From assembly GCA_028673005.1 (NCBI GenBank), contig CM054113.1:37514117-37578116 (forward strand): 64,000 bases of DNA. Direction: 5' to 3'. Origin of the DNA: Tanypteryx hageni. Lineage: Eukaryota > Arthropoda > Insecta > Odonata > Petaluridae. Under the pieces are notes generated by a model. It made no database searches. It was given only the letters and a program-made list of their open reading frames with translations, and was not told the DNA's origin. Below, piece by piece: positions 1 through 12,043 of this stretch. A program made the position numbers and the translations under genes. Positions within the stretch are counted from its first letter, which is position 1. Every line of letters begins with the position of its first letter.

Positions 1-498
1 CAATTTAATTCTCAAATTCTATATTTTTTGGCATTATGGGGGTTAGATGTCATGTCAGAAGGAAAACATGGAGCTCATTGTAAAAAAGCACCTGCTAAGT
101 CAACGTCTTGCATAAAAGTTCTCAGACATTTGTGCCCTGCTAAAAATTCTTCGAGCGTTTCTTCTGTTATTTTTTCTCGAGTATTCTTTTGAAAACTTTG
201 CTTGGCTACAAGATGCTCTTATCCCGCTGTGTCATCATGTTCTAGAGCTCCTTACTGCGCGTTAACTGAAGCGATAGGAATACTGTTTTCCTTAGTCATC
301 AGATCGTAAATACTGCTACTAGTCTTATTCATAACATTTTTTAAAAAGTTGCTGCCGAAGATGATTTTTTGGCTTTCATATCTTTGTAATGTAAAGGTGC
401 AGATTTATAATCGAATATCCATAATGGGATATTTTTTACATAGACCTATATTTTATTTGTCCCGACTATAATCCTAAGCATTACATGGAGTGTAATTA
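1..498. other. AT-rich DNA, no gene recognised
   Basis: No exon, RNA gene or known transposon end was recognised. The dispersed repeat family A begins at about 499. Confidence 0.4.
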
Positions 499-1405
499 TA
501 AAATAAACGGCGCAGTATACAGTGCACAAACTTTCTCATATACGTATATACGTTTGATCTCACTACACTTTTTGCCCCGAAATTAACTCTCCCCTCTGCC
601 GCGTGCGCTGAGCGTCTTGTACAGAAATAATGCCACTGGACGATATACATTTACTTTTTTGGGATATATGGCTTAGTTAGTATTATTTGTGACATCAGGC
701 TGTACGTTTGGATGCATTTTAAACGAAATTCTTAGAGCCATTTTTGAGTAAATCGAATTTTGTTTTAAAATATCCAAGAATAAAGTACCCTTAATTGCTG
801 CGCAATATCATTTTTCTCTTCAGAATGTCTTTTATGAATGATATTATCCATAAATATGAGATATTATTCGATTTAGTTTAATAGTAAGGCTGTATTAAGA
901 GTTTGAATGGATGGCGGCGGAGGCGTGATGTCGTAATGCTTAGGTAAGGTAACTTAGCGTACATTGTAATGTAACTGGACGGCATACAGAGTGTTCAAAA
1001 GATATATGGCTTACGTAGTATTATTTTTGACGTCAGGCTCTACAATTGGTATAATTTTAATCAAACTCTCTGTAGCCATTTTTGAGTAAATAAAATATTT
1101 CAAAAAATCGCCAAAAATAAACTACCCTTAATTTTTGTTCAATATCATTTTGATGAAAAAGGGTCTGCAAATGATGATATATTGCACAAATTCGAAATAT
1201 CATTCGATTTCATATACGCGTTTTGGCTCTAGATCGGCGAACAGACCGACAGACAGACAGACATACGGCATAGCGAAAACCACTTTTATGAACTCAGGGA
1301 CACCTAAAACGTGTATTTCCATCAAAATCTCGAAGTCGAATTTTTTCAGGATAACAATAATTTCTCAATATACTATGTATATGAGAATTTACAAATATGA
1401 GAAAG
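499..1405 (+). repeat. Dispersed repeat family A, copy 1
   Basis: This stretch is clearly alignable with 27975-28857 (same strand) and 12044-13430 (opposite strand). All copies begin with TAAACGGCGCA(G/A)TATACA followed by an ACTTTCTC-like motif. They end with a GACAGACAGACA stretch, a block reading AACTCAGGGACACCTAAAA, and GAGAAAG(T). The inside is a diverged direct duplication about 340 bp apart: the block near 664-820 (TATATGGCTTAGTTAGTATT through the ACCCTTAATT stretch) recurs near 1003-1150. The ACTTTCTC and GAGAAAGT ends are inverted relative to each other, as in a MITE, but no clear target-site duplication is seen here. No protein of its own is visible; the 105-codon ORF at 1135-1452 lies inside the repeat and is not credible. 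Transposon class is unknown. Confidence 0.75.
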
Positions 1406-1980
1406 TCTCGAATGGCTTGGACGCTGCCGGCAAAAATGAGCGGTTCATTTAATAGAAATCTCCTCCGACAAAATAACCTGTCTACTTAATTCGTAATTCT
1501 CATCCGCTGCGTATGACGTGGCGTAGTCTTTTTTTCCTACATCATCCGGCGTTTTAAAAAATCATATTTCCCCTGGGAAATGCGCTACTTTTTGTGCCTT
1601 TATCTCCTCTTCTGCCATCCTTCCCCCCGCTCGTTACCCCAACTCCGGAAAAGCTACGTCATCCCATTCATTCTGTCCAAGTTCTTTAGTTTCCAATGGG
1701 TTGCCCTACTTCGAAACTCCCTCACGGATGCCATTTAGGAGAGCCCTGGAGGAATCCTATTCGAAGATTCACCGGCGGTTGTCTTTTCGTTGCAAACTGA
1801 TCCCATCAAACATTTTAAGGTAGCCATTTGAAATATGCGTCCGTGCTAAAAACGTTCATTTCTTTCCCTAGACTGGAGTGTTGTAAAAGTAACGAAAGAC
1901 ATTACTGCGTTTTAATTTTTTCAATGAATAACCATTTACTCCGTAACAATCCATTTTATTTATTTACTAGTGTATTGCCC
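1406..1980. other. No gene recognised
   Basis: Short ORFs only, without splice context or recognisable protein motifs. Confidence 0.35.
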
Positions 1981-1987
1981 GTCATAT

Positions 1988-2788
1988 TTTTATTTTATTT
2001 ATTTATTTATTTATTTCTTAATACGGCGAGGTTGAGGTCATATGGCCCCTTCTTCCACCTAACCTTATGATACACAATATGATAAATTTAAATGTACAGA
2101 ATTCAATACAAATCAATATAGTGAAATGAAAATCATTTCAAGGTATTCATAAATAATAAAAAAATAAGAAGAGTACAGCACAAATATACACAAAGTAAAA
2201 TAATAAAAATCATCATCACTGCCCTGTTTGCTGATGGATATAGTGATGTGCTGATATTTAAATGAAGGATAGAGGGAAAAATACAGAGGAAAGTATTACA
2301 TTTTTATGAGGACCTAATGCTGGCTAAGTATTTAGCACAATGATTCTTAAATTGGTTAATACCATTGACAGAGTAAAAGTGAAAGGGGAGAGAGTTCCAA
2401 AGATTGCAGGCGGTAACGGTGAAGGATTTATTATAGAAACTGCTACGATGAGTGGGAATAAGTAGTTTGGATGATCCTCGGGTATTCAGGGAGTGGCCAG
2501 AATTAAGGGGTTTGAAGTTGTAGCTTAGGTATTTAGGCGAGGAAGAGGTGAGGATACTTCTTAGTTGCGTTAGGATATGCATCTTCCTACGTTCTTCCAA
2601 GAACAGCCAGCCCAATTCTTTGAATGCGTTTGTTATATGGCAACTTTTGCTCATATTAAAAATGTATCTAACACAAGAGTTATGAGTCCTCTGGAGCTTT
2701 TGTAACAAATCTTGTTTTAGATCTAGAAAAACGGAATCACAATAATCGAAATGAGGAATTACAAGCGAATTTATAAGTAAAATTTTTA
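1988..2788 (-). mobile_element. CR1/L2/Jockey-group LINE, 5'-truncated 3' end
   Basis: The insertion is flanked by a 7-bp direct repeat GTCATAT (1981-1987 and 2789-2795), read as a target-site duplication. On the minus strand it carries the last part of a LINE ORF2, then a 3' UTR ending in a (TAAA)n tail, seen on the plus strand as TTTATTTATTTATT near 1990-2015. The coding trace runs from about 2786 to 2304 and includes PHFDYCDSVF, LQRTHNSCVRYIF, GWLFLEERRKMH, SSSPKYLS and LWNSLPF. These belong to the conserved domain downstream of reverse transcriptase in CR1/Jockey-type LINEs. Only about 160 codons remain, so it is a dead 5'-truncated copy. The exact clade within the group is not resolved. 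Confidence 0.85.
2304..2786 (-). pseudogene. LINE ORF2 C-terminal fragment
   Basis: This is the coding remnant of the LINE at 1988-2788. It reads in one frame from the 5' truncation point to a stop at 2304, ending NHCAKYLASIRSS. An in-frame ATG-started stretch of 134 codons lies inside it, but the homologous frame continues about 25 codons upstream to the truncation. The endonuclease and the catalytic reverse transcriptase motifs are absent; only the C-terminal conserved region is present. It is not expected to be functional. Confidence 0.8.
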
Positions 2789-2812
2789 GTCATATGACGG
2801 ATAAATAATAAT

Positions 2813-3040
2813 ATTCCCTCCCTCCCTCTCGCCGTCCCTCTCCCTTTCTGTCTCCCTCCCTTCCTCTCTCTCCCTCTCTCTCTCCCACTCTCCCCCTCCC
2901 TCTCTCTCTCTCTCCCACTCTCCCCCTCCCTCTCTCTCTCCCTCCTTCTTTCTCCCTCGCTCTTTCTCCCTCCCTCTCCCTTCTTCTTTCTCCCTCCCTA
3001 TCCCTCCCTTCCTCTCCCCTTCCTTCCCACTCTCCCAAAA
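2813..3040. repeat. Pyrimidine-rich low-complexity tract
   Basis: The plus strand is almost entirely C and T, built from CTCCCT and CTCTCT units. It gives an Arg/Glu/Gly-rich 82-codon minus-strand ORF (2790-3038) that is a composition artefact. Confidence 0.85.
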
Positions 3041-3570
3041 AATCCTACAATAATTTAAGGCTATCTATGCACAATTGATTCCTGAAGTTTAACAATGACG
3101 TGGTCGGAAAGGCAACATCTCGTTTAAAAGCCGATATTTTCCCAAAAATGTGATTTAAATGTTTAATATAATAGATTTCGAAAAATAGGCAGAAAAAGAT
3201 GAATATAATAAAAAACTTCATTAATTTTCCCAAAACAGTTTAAATTCGAAGATCGTACGTCAATTTTTTCTAATTTAAATTTCCAAAAGAATAAAAGCCT
3301 ACACTTTAAAAAGTGGCTCTTTACGTGTTATCTTAAGGGAAATGAAACCCGCTTCCCCGGAGTCGAACCCGAGTCTTCTTTTGTATTTTTTTCGTTTAAT
3401 TTTTATATCTGATTCAAAAATTTCTGCGAAATTTCAACCTTCCACATAATCGGGAAGTTTGTTAAAAACGCGTTAAAAAGTGCCATTGATGACGTCAGCG
3501 TTACACACAGACAGAACTGGAAAACTGTATGTAAGACTAGCGTAATTGCCCGTCAAATATAACGTGTATG
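3041..3570 (+). repeat. Dispersed repeat family E, copy 1
   Basis: Diverged but collinear with 6892-7345. Shared landmarks are GTTTAACAATG, TTTCCC(C)AAAA, a GTTTA(A/G)AT(T/C)CGAA block, the segment CTTTACGTGTTATCTTA and GGAGTCGAAC, followed by TCTGCGAAATTTCAA. No coding capacity is evident. It ends near an ACACAGACAGA stretch similar to those in family A. Element type is unknown. Confidence 0.6.
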
Positions 3571-4127
3571 CGTGAATTGAAGTAAAATATTAACGAAACT
3601 AACTTTTATATGTGCTAAAAAGTATCAATGGATATAAAATTCACATAATTGAGTGTTCCGGAGAGTGAAAATAGTTTTAGACGAATAGAAATTTTTGTGA
3701 CAAAGAAATGCATTACGCTATACAATTCTTATATGCCCAAAACTATTTTTAATTTATGGAACATTTACTTTTGACTCTCACTCCCTCTCTCTCTCACCCT
3801 GTCTCTTTCCTTCTCACTCTCGTATTAAAGCATCAAAATTATTTCAGAGATATTTGATTTCGTTATTGGAAAATTTGCTATGATCTGGTTTGGCTTTCAT
3901 GCTCAATCAAATCAAAGTTGTTGAAAGTTATCTTTGTTTTAATTAAGAGTTCTCGGCGCTTGCATACTGCAAGCGCTTTAAAAAAAATCACCATACACCA
4001 AGATCTATACTTGTAAATATTCCAACGCGATCTCCAGGGCAACAGCACTTCTGCCAAATGGAGCCTATCTTTATTACAAGTTCTAGCAGAATATTTATAA
4101 TTTTCCGCGTAATTACGGCAACTATCC
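3571..4127. other. No gene recognised
   Basis: Contains a short CTCTCT-rich run near 3780-3820. A minus-strand ORF at 3878-4285 is a fusion of RTE 3' sequence (right part) with the unassigned flank, so it is not a gene in itself. Confidence 0.35.
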
Positions 4128-4910
4128 ATAAAAATATTATCATCATAGGTAGTCTGTCCGTAGACAGGTCCGTGATTATTCATGGTTAAACCTGGTTCTC
4201 CATTTACTCTCCCTTTCAAATCGTCTATCAGCTGAAACCTTTTCCTACCTCTTTCCCTTTTTCTATCTAGTTTTCCTTCTATCACGTCTTTAATTATACT
4301 CTCTCCTCAGGTAATGCCCAACCCAGTTTGCCTTTCTCTTTCTAAGTCTGTATAATCATTCGCTTCTCTCGTATTCTTCGTAGCACTTCATCGTTTTTCA
4401 TCCATTTTATCCATTTTATCTTCAGCATTCTCCTCCAAATCCACATTTCAAAGTTTTCCAAGTATTTGATGTCATTTGATTCAGCATTCTCCTCCAAGTC
4501 CACATTTCAAAGTTTTCCAAGTATTTGATGTCATTTTTCCTTAGCGTCCATGTTTCCGCCCCGTACAAAGTTATACTCCATTTTATGAACTTCTTTCGGA
4601 TATCTTCCCTTATATTCCCCGTAATTAGGTGTTTTTTTCTTCTGAAAGCCGCTTTGGTTTTCCTATTCTAGTTCTGATCTCATCCGTACATTTTGCTTCT
4701 CTTGTTATGATCCTTCCAAGGTATTTATAGTCTGAAACTTGTTCTAAAGGCTTTCCTGCAATACTTATTTTCAGATTCTCTTCTTTGCTCGATATTAAAA
4801 TGACCTTGGTTTTTTCTGTATTTACTTCCATACCGTATTTTATACCTGTTATTACTAGCCTATTTATCATTTTCTGGAATTCCTCTTCCTTTCTTGCTAG
4901 AAGTAGAAGA
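4128..4910 (-). mobile_element. RTE-type LINE fragment (5'-truncated, decayed)
   Basis: On the minus strand this matches the 3' quarter of the full-length RTE elements at 18164-21347 and 56584-59756. It begins inside the reverse transcriptase just after the YADD box (LARKEEE) and continues through NTEKTKV, KYLGRIITREAKCTDEI and RKRFQLIDDLKG. It ends in the family's short 3' UTR, with the CTGTCTACGGACAG hairpin and a GATGAT tail. Frameshifts separate the coding pieces. The copy contains an extra 59-bp tandem duplication (units starting at 4423 and 4482). It is an older, inactive copy. Confidence 0.85.
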
Positions 4911-6891
4911 AAAATATATAAGACAATTTTCATTTTCTGCGAAATTAAGTCATGTATCCAGAATTTTTAAATTCTCTGGCAATCGGCTTGCGTCCAAGTA
5001 TTTGAGTTTCAGGTCTCATGATTTAGACCGGCCTGTTTCAACAATAACTATTATCATCATTAAGATGAGTCTATATGTTACACCAAAATTTATGTAAAAA
5101 TTAGGATATTTTTTGTGTTAGGATTGTGACATCATCATCCGTGCATTTTAGTACGCATCCGGAAAAAAAAAGAATTTAAAATGATCACGTCATAATATGT
5201 TTACATCGATGGCTGAAATCAAATGGGTTTAATGCAATCTAAACATTAAATCAATGGTCTTGAAGTATGGGAAATACATTCCCATTGAAAGGCATTGGGA
5301 TCGTTGATATGGCGGTTAAAATTTTTCATTGTTGGAAACCGAAAAACTTTTCATAATTTTATGATTAAAATAATTTTTTTACGCAAATTCAGCATGGATT
5401 TGAATTTTGTCTTCAAGAAAAATAAACTACATTCTTTCTTCTCTAGTATGGTGCATGTTTTGACTCTGTATCTTAATTTAAATAATTTAAAAAAGCAATT
5501 TTATATAGCCCTGCGCAGTTTTCAATATTTTTCTTATGGTTGTTTAAAATTGGACATTTGGATCAAAACATCCCTTAAATATTACAATTTCTGGAATTTC
5601 GGATTTTTCCCCGAGGTTGTACCCAATAACCTATATTCATGCAAAATTTAAACTCTGTAGCATTCCTAGAAGTACCTTAAGTTTTATATGATATATCCTA
5701 TATATGTAAGAAGCAGCTATTTATAATGATTTTGTTTAAAAATTATTATCGGAGAGGCCAAATTCTTATCCAAATATTTTCTGACAATAAGAGTAAAATC
5801 GGAATAATAAGATATAATGTAAGAAGAATCTACAGAATATGAATTGAAATATTTGAGCAAATTTTAACCTATTTAAAACCTAGAGATTTTAACTTAATAA
5901 TTAAATTGTTTTACTCTTACTCGTAAAAACAGGATAAAATGTGAATGAACAGTGAATTTATCATCAAAAGATAAATGGGTATTAACTAACTTTGAACTAA
6001 ATACTTCCATGAACTGCAATGAGTTTTAACTATATTTTAAGATCGCAATTTTCTTTTAAGTATAGTAATTTTAAATCTTTTAAAAAAATTGGCGTCATTT
6101 AAAGAAATTTAAATAAAAGCAATAAAAATGTTATTTTTCAATCTTATTAGAAATTCGGTTCGAAATATTTGCTGTATTATCATTTTAAGAAATCCATTGA
6201 ATATAACGTTATATTTAGTTTTATGTATTCCCACCATTTGTCAATGGCGCATGATTCGATCGTATGAAATTTTTATAATGAATTATAATTTATTATTGTT
6301 ACTTTTGTACTGCAGCTCCTCTTAATCCTATACAAATGATACGTCTTCTTCCTCTTTCTCAGTTTCTGCTCATTCCCATTCTCTTTTCCTTCCTCCCTCT
6401 AACTACTGAATAGATTCAGTATGTGTATTGTACCAGTGTCTGAAAGTCGGATCCGAATTAATGGTGCATTTATTAAGCATTAATGTAAGGCCAAGAATAG
6501 AATTCAACACTCTGGTACATACTATAATGTGAATTTTATATTATTTAATTTTCAGTGATTCTTTTAAACCTCTCTTTCTCTCCCTATTTTCCAAACCGTC
6601 CTCAAGATCTCCATTCTTCTACCTAACTCCCGTAACTTATAACCCAATCATTCACTCTATATATTTTTTACATGCTCAGTTTGTTTATTAAAACGTCCAG
6701 AACGTCCCTCAGTTATCGTTTCTATTTCATTAATATTGAATTTAGCTCATTATTATGATTTTTAATCTTTCTGAGTAGTATTTAAGCTCTTTAGGTATTC
6801 CTTCTCGTAAATAACGCAACAAATGTTGTTTGCAGAAATGTTGTTTCCGTCTTTCTCTCCTTCTCGTATTAAAAGCCTTCATAGCTTGCAT
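4911..6891. other. AT-rich DNA, no gene recognised
   Basis: Several short ORFs occur in AT-rich sequence, the longest about 118 codons (5295-5651, Phe/Lys/Asn-rich). None has splice context or a protein motif. Confidence 0.35.
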
Positions 6892-7345
6892 AAACCCATA
6901 AGGATTGGAATAACGATATCATTTCGAGGTTTAACAATGTAATTGGTAGGCAAGGGAACATAAAATGGCAAGATTTCCCCAAAATATGTGAATAAAACGT
7001 TAAAAATGAATAATTTCGAACTGCAGGCAAAAAAAGATGCACAGAATAAGAAACCTTATAATAATTTCTTTAAAATGGTTTAGATCCGAATATTATAGGT
7101 TAGTCCTTTCTAATTTTAATCTGAAAGAGAAGATAAGCCTGCACGTCAAAAAGTCGATGTTTACGTGTTATCTTACGGAGAATGCAAATCATCTCCTGGA
7201 GTCGAACTCTGGACGTTTTTCGTAAAATTTCCTTCGTCAAAGCATTTACATATCCAAGTAGATTATCTCTGCGAAATTTCAAGTTTATATCGGTATATTC
7301 GATCGAGTTATTCGCGTTTTAATAGCGTGACATGGGCCAACCAAC
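6892..7345 (+). repeat. Dispersed repeat family E, copy 2
   Basis: Collinear with 3041-3570. It carries TTTAACAATG, TTTCCCCAAAA, TTTACGTGTTATCTTA, GGAGTCGAAC and CTGCGAAATTTCAA in the same order. The overlapping ORFs on both strands (7037-7225, 7100-7282, 7165-7443) are chance frames in this repeat. Confidence 0.6.
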
Positions 7346-10300
7346 GGATCAACATGCCTTTTATTATAAGGGGGGATATAAGCATTTTGTATAAAGCGAT
7401 TTTATTTTTACAAAGTTTAACAGGATGTATATATAGGTACTAAAGTATCAAAATAATGACTTCAACTCTAATTCTAATTAGACCTTATGAATGACGGTAT
7501 TGCTTTTTCGTTCTATAAGTCTCTGCTGATCCTAACATAAACCCCTTATGTTTACTCGGAGTTCCGGCGCATGGTGGCACATAAAATACATAAATCTCTC
7601 ATAACGATATAGCTCGGCGAGCAAAAAATCAATATCTTCAGTACCATTTTATCGTCGCGAGTTAGGGGCGGAAAGTAATCCCAATATACGTTTTCGTTTG
7701 AAATAACCGGAATCGACTTAATCGATTCCTCCCAATCCCCAAAAGCATTTCGTTTGTCGTATACTGATGTAATTTTATTTGGAGTGGTTCCTAACTAATA
7801 CGTTCTCCAATATAAGAAAATTGGATTACTTATTGCAGATCGATATTTTAATTCAATTAAAGTAATACCCGAAGATGTAACAATCTTCGGTTGTTGCAGG
7901 TATATACAAAAATACATTTTGCATTTAAGGTAAAGTGTATGCGTGAAATTTATTATTTATTATAAACAGTCGTTTGATATTCTCATTGCCTTGACCTGTG
8001 ATTCTGTACGAATCTAAGTATGTGTTGTTTTCAACAGCAACATCAGTGCAAGATATGATCATTTAGTCCTCCTTATGGATAAAATCAAATGAATAGACAA
8101 TGCCCCCAAAAACAGTTGCGCATTTCAGTAACAAATCAGCCGTCATCAGTGGTGATCCGCCGAAGTTATTTTAGAATCTATCATCGATGAATCGCCACTG
8201 ATGAAGTCTGCTTTGTCGATATCATGTGCCTCTGATTTTCAAAACCTTTTCATGGCTATTGGAGAGCCATAGTCTATCAAGCAGCATTAGCATGCTGATG
8301 CCGATATATCTGAAAATTTAAAAATATTTAAATTTAATCGTAGTTGGTATATATTATCACTATTTTATCACGGTCCTCAATCACTAACGCACATATACTC
8401 GGTTCTAAATACAACGAGATAAAATGATACGATAGTTGTGCACCAGTTATCAATATAAGCAAACCTCTTATTTGGAATTATAGGAATTGGATCTTCGATA
8501 ACACGAAAAAGATACTATCTTCGTATCACTTTTATTCTAAAACTTGAATTTTTAATAGTCGGATCTTTCTTTTTATTCTAAAGATTTTATTGTTTTTAAT
8601 GACGCAGCATATTGGTTTAGTTATGATTAAGGGACGTTTATTTTTCCAATGCGTTCAAAAAATTTTACAGTAGAAATTCTTACAAATACTCCTATCTTTG
8701 CCCACATTATCTGGAAATGTACGCCATTTTCAAACTTCCTTTCAAGGGAAACTTTGATATAGATACTTAAATAGACCGGTAGTGCTACATTCTATACTCG
8801 CATCTCCGCCATCCTAAATTTCGGAAACTTTCTTATCGGGTTGTCTCATTTTAAACTTGTCTCCCGCGGTCGCCGGAGTGTAACCCAACCGACTTCTGTC
8901 TCTCACTCCTTTATTCCTCTCTCCCTCCTTTCTCTCATTCTCTTTCTCTGTTTCTTCTCCTAATCCCTTAACCTTTTTACGCGTTTGTCTTCGTGATCAC
9001 GGATGGTCATGTTGAACGACTTTATCGCTTTCCCCGATATTCAAAGTGTTTTCCCCTGCATCTGCCTTACTCTTTGGCGTCCTTCACTCCACTTCACCAT
9101 CTCTTCCTCTTTCTTTTGATCTTATTCTTTTCCTTTTCCTCTTCTCGTTCCCCATCCGGCTGCGAGGAATCCGAAAAACTTGGCATCTCTCCATCAGTCA
9201 AATTTCATTTTTCCTCTGGAAAAACAATTTAAAAAATCTATCGGGATGGGAGCTCTTTAATTCTAAGCGGCATCGAGACGATATCACCGTCGCGGAAAAC
9301 TGCTTATCAAGAAAATGTTTTTTTTGTCAACATCCGACCTTTCCCCTCGTTTCCCTTTCTCTCTTTGCCGCGCGGAAAGGGTGGAAATTTTACAGCGGAA
9401 AGTATGAGTAACGTATTCGTAACGAAGAGCGTTTTTTCTCCCTGGAGATTAAAAAAGGGTGGGAAAGGAACCGTTCGCTTTGACATTTCTCCTCCTCCCA
9501 GGCGAGGGATCTCGTCTCGCGGCCGGCGAAGCGTCACCAGACTCCATTTTGCGAGGGACCCATCGTTTTTCCCTGTAACCGAGGGTGGACTTGTTTGTAA
9601 TGTGTCAGGGACTCGCTCTCTCTTTCTCTCCTGTATGTATAATCGCTAGGTCACGGTTTGCAGAGGTTGCTGCGTTATCTAATCACAATATCGCGTTTAG
9701 ACGACTTGACGCGACCTAACTAGAGGAAAAAACATCCCAAAACTGTTAAAATTGTCGCTCTAATGTCTCATAATTACCGTCGATTTCGGTTTTCTCCGAG
9801 AGGACACCTATTAGTAAGTTTGTCGTCGCGGGGAAACTACTTTCTGTCACAGAGAAGGCGAGAGTTTCGTTTGAAGATTTAATGATTTTTGCCCTCCATC
9901 AAAAGTATACTTGCATCGAAATGCAATTCAGATCGGTTTGTTAATCGTCGTTTATGTATTTTCTTCGCATTATTTTCGTTAAAATCATTTTGGGGTAGTT
10001 CATTTCATAGGCAAAAATGTGAGATATGTTGATATTATTTCCTTCCTTTTACTGGATTATCGAATGTAACGCAGTCACCCTCGATGTCGCATTGAGTAAG
10101 CGTTTACAGCTATGAGCTCCCTTCGGGAAATCTTTCGACCTGGAAAATGGAACGTCGTTTTAAGAAACTCAATAGCTAGCCTATCGGGTTGCTAACGCTC
10201 GTGGCATTTATATTTGTCTCCATTTATCGAAAGACATCCTGAAAGACCGGCGCGCTATAGAGGCATTCATTGCCTGAAAGCAAAATAAATAAATAAGAAA

Positions 10301-12043
10301 GCGGAAATCGATTAAAGTGGAACTCCGTCTCTGTGCTACTCGGCTTTCCTTTTTCCTAATCCCTTTCCATTCCCACCTGCCCTTCGCCTTTACATTCTTC
10401 TTTCCCTGTCGCTTCCAAACCCCGTAACGCTTTTACTCTCCATTTATCAGTTTCCCTCATCTCCATCGATCTGAAATGTCCGTTTCCCTCTGCCATTGGC
10501 CTTGTTTTCATCGCTCTCGCTCTTATCTTGATGGTAAATATAACCACTTTTTCATTCTGTCTGTATGCTGTTATCTTTTTATTCCTAATTTTAAAAAAAG
10601 TTGTTTTCTGTAGTTGCCTACAGCTTTATTTACCTCGTTTCTTTTTTCTTTCTCATTCCGTCGCATCTTCGTATCGCCCCGTATTCGTAGCGAGGGAGGT
10701 GATGCTGCCCACGTCTCTAACATGATAGATCAAATCTCTCCGCCGCATCCCTTTTGATTTTCTCAACTATTCTCTTTACCATTATTATCTGCCTTTTTCC
10801 GTTCACTTCTCTGGCCTGATGTCTCTTTCATTTTCATTATTTCACTTATTTATATACTCCTAAACTTAATACGTATTTCCAATTTCTCTTTCCCTTCCGC
10901 AAAATCTTCTCATTGCCGGAAAAATTAATGTACTTCTCTAGATCCTCCCGTCTCTCTCTTCCTTACATTTTCACAATAACCCTTTAAGTCGCGAAGAGCG
11001 TATGGCAGGGGTTGATATTGCACTATATCCACCTTACCCACTATACCCACATTGAACAAAATTCGTTTGTCTCTCTTATCGCATTTGGGAAAAGGGATTC
11101 GTAGTAGCTGTCGGTTCTAAAAATTATTTCATCGTATTATCCTTTGCAATGTGGTTTACCTCTAAACTCCATAGCACTACCAGGAACAACTATGGCACAC
11201 ACACATCCTCATTAAATTTGGAGCTACTAAATTTTTCTTCTAGTTTCCGTTAGTTTCCTCTTCTTTTTATTTCTTTTACATTTTTCATCTCCCATTTAGT
11301 CTTCTCATCCTCAGAAACGCCATTCAAGTTTTTCTCTCAATCCTTCCGTCTTCCTCTCTGTTTTTCCCTCTTCCTTTCTCTTAACCTTTCGTCCGACCAC
11401 CCCTATTATGTTCTTCCCTTTTTCTCGTTTTTCTTTCTTTCACGTTCCTCCGTTGCCTTTTTTCCCCTCTATCATTCCGCGAGGTGCACCTCTTTAAAAG
11501 GCCAGAAAGCGATTCGTCTTCTGTCACCTCTTTTCGTAGGAAAAATGCCCAAGGCCAGGGACCCGTTTATTTCTTTCTCCCTCCTGCTATCTAATTCCCT
11601 CCTGCTTTTCTCTTTCCCTCTTCTTTTCCCTTTCTTCAGCTCTCTATTCCGCTTACTCTCGAGGAAAAACGTTCTCATTTCCTAAATGACTCCATTTTGC
11701 GCCTCATCCTTCTTTAATACTTGATCTCTCTGTTTTTCTGCACTTTCCCTCTGCTGCCAACGCGAGGAAAGGGAATGAGAGAGAGTGGAAGGATGGAAAG
11801 GATAGGAAGAAAGCGATCTTATTATTCCTCACTTTTCGACTCTTAAAAAAAACTTGTGCTTTAATAACTAATGCGACAAAATTTATACTAAAATTCCCTC
11901 TTTTTAATGAAACTGCTTAGTTAGTATTTTTAATCAAAATTACGTTTGTTTAAGCTTTATTAAGGCTATATTTACGATGTGCAGTGGATTGAGAAAAATA
12001 AAACCCATACAATTTTTCTATTCCCCTTCTTTTACTTTCTCAT
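7346..12043. other. No gene recognised; pyrimidine-rich islands
   Basis: No exon with convincing splice sites and protein similarity was found. The plus strand is C/T-rich at about 8890-9140, 10320-10900 and 11330-11660. Overlapping ORFs on both strands around 9046-9649 lie in a slightly more GC-rich stretch and look like chance frames. Distal regulatory DNA or untranslated sequence cannot be excluded. Confidence 0.3.

Noticed and set aside
3878..4140. C-terminal half of a 135-codon minus-strand ORF
   Set aside because: It is the read-through from the RTE 3' end into flanking DNA, with no independent motif.
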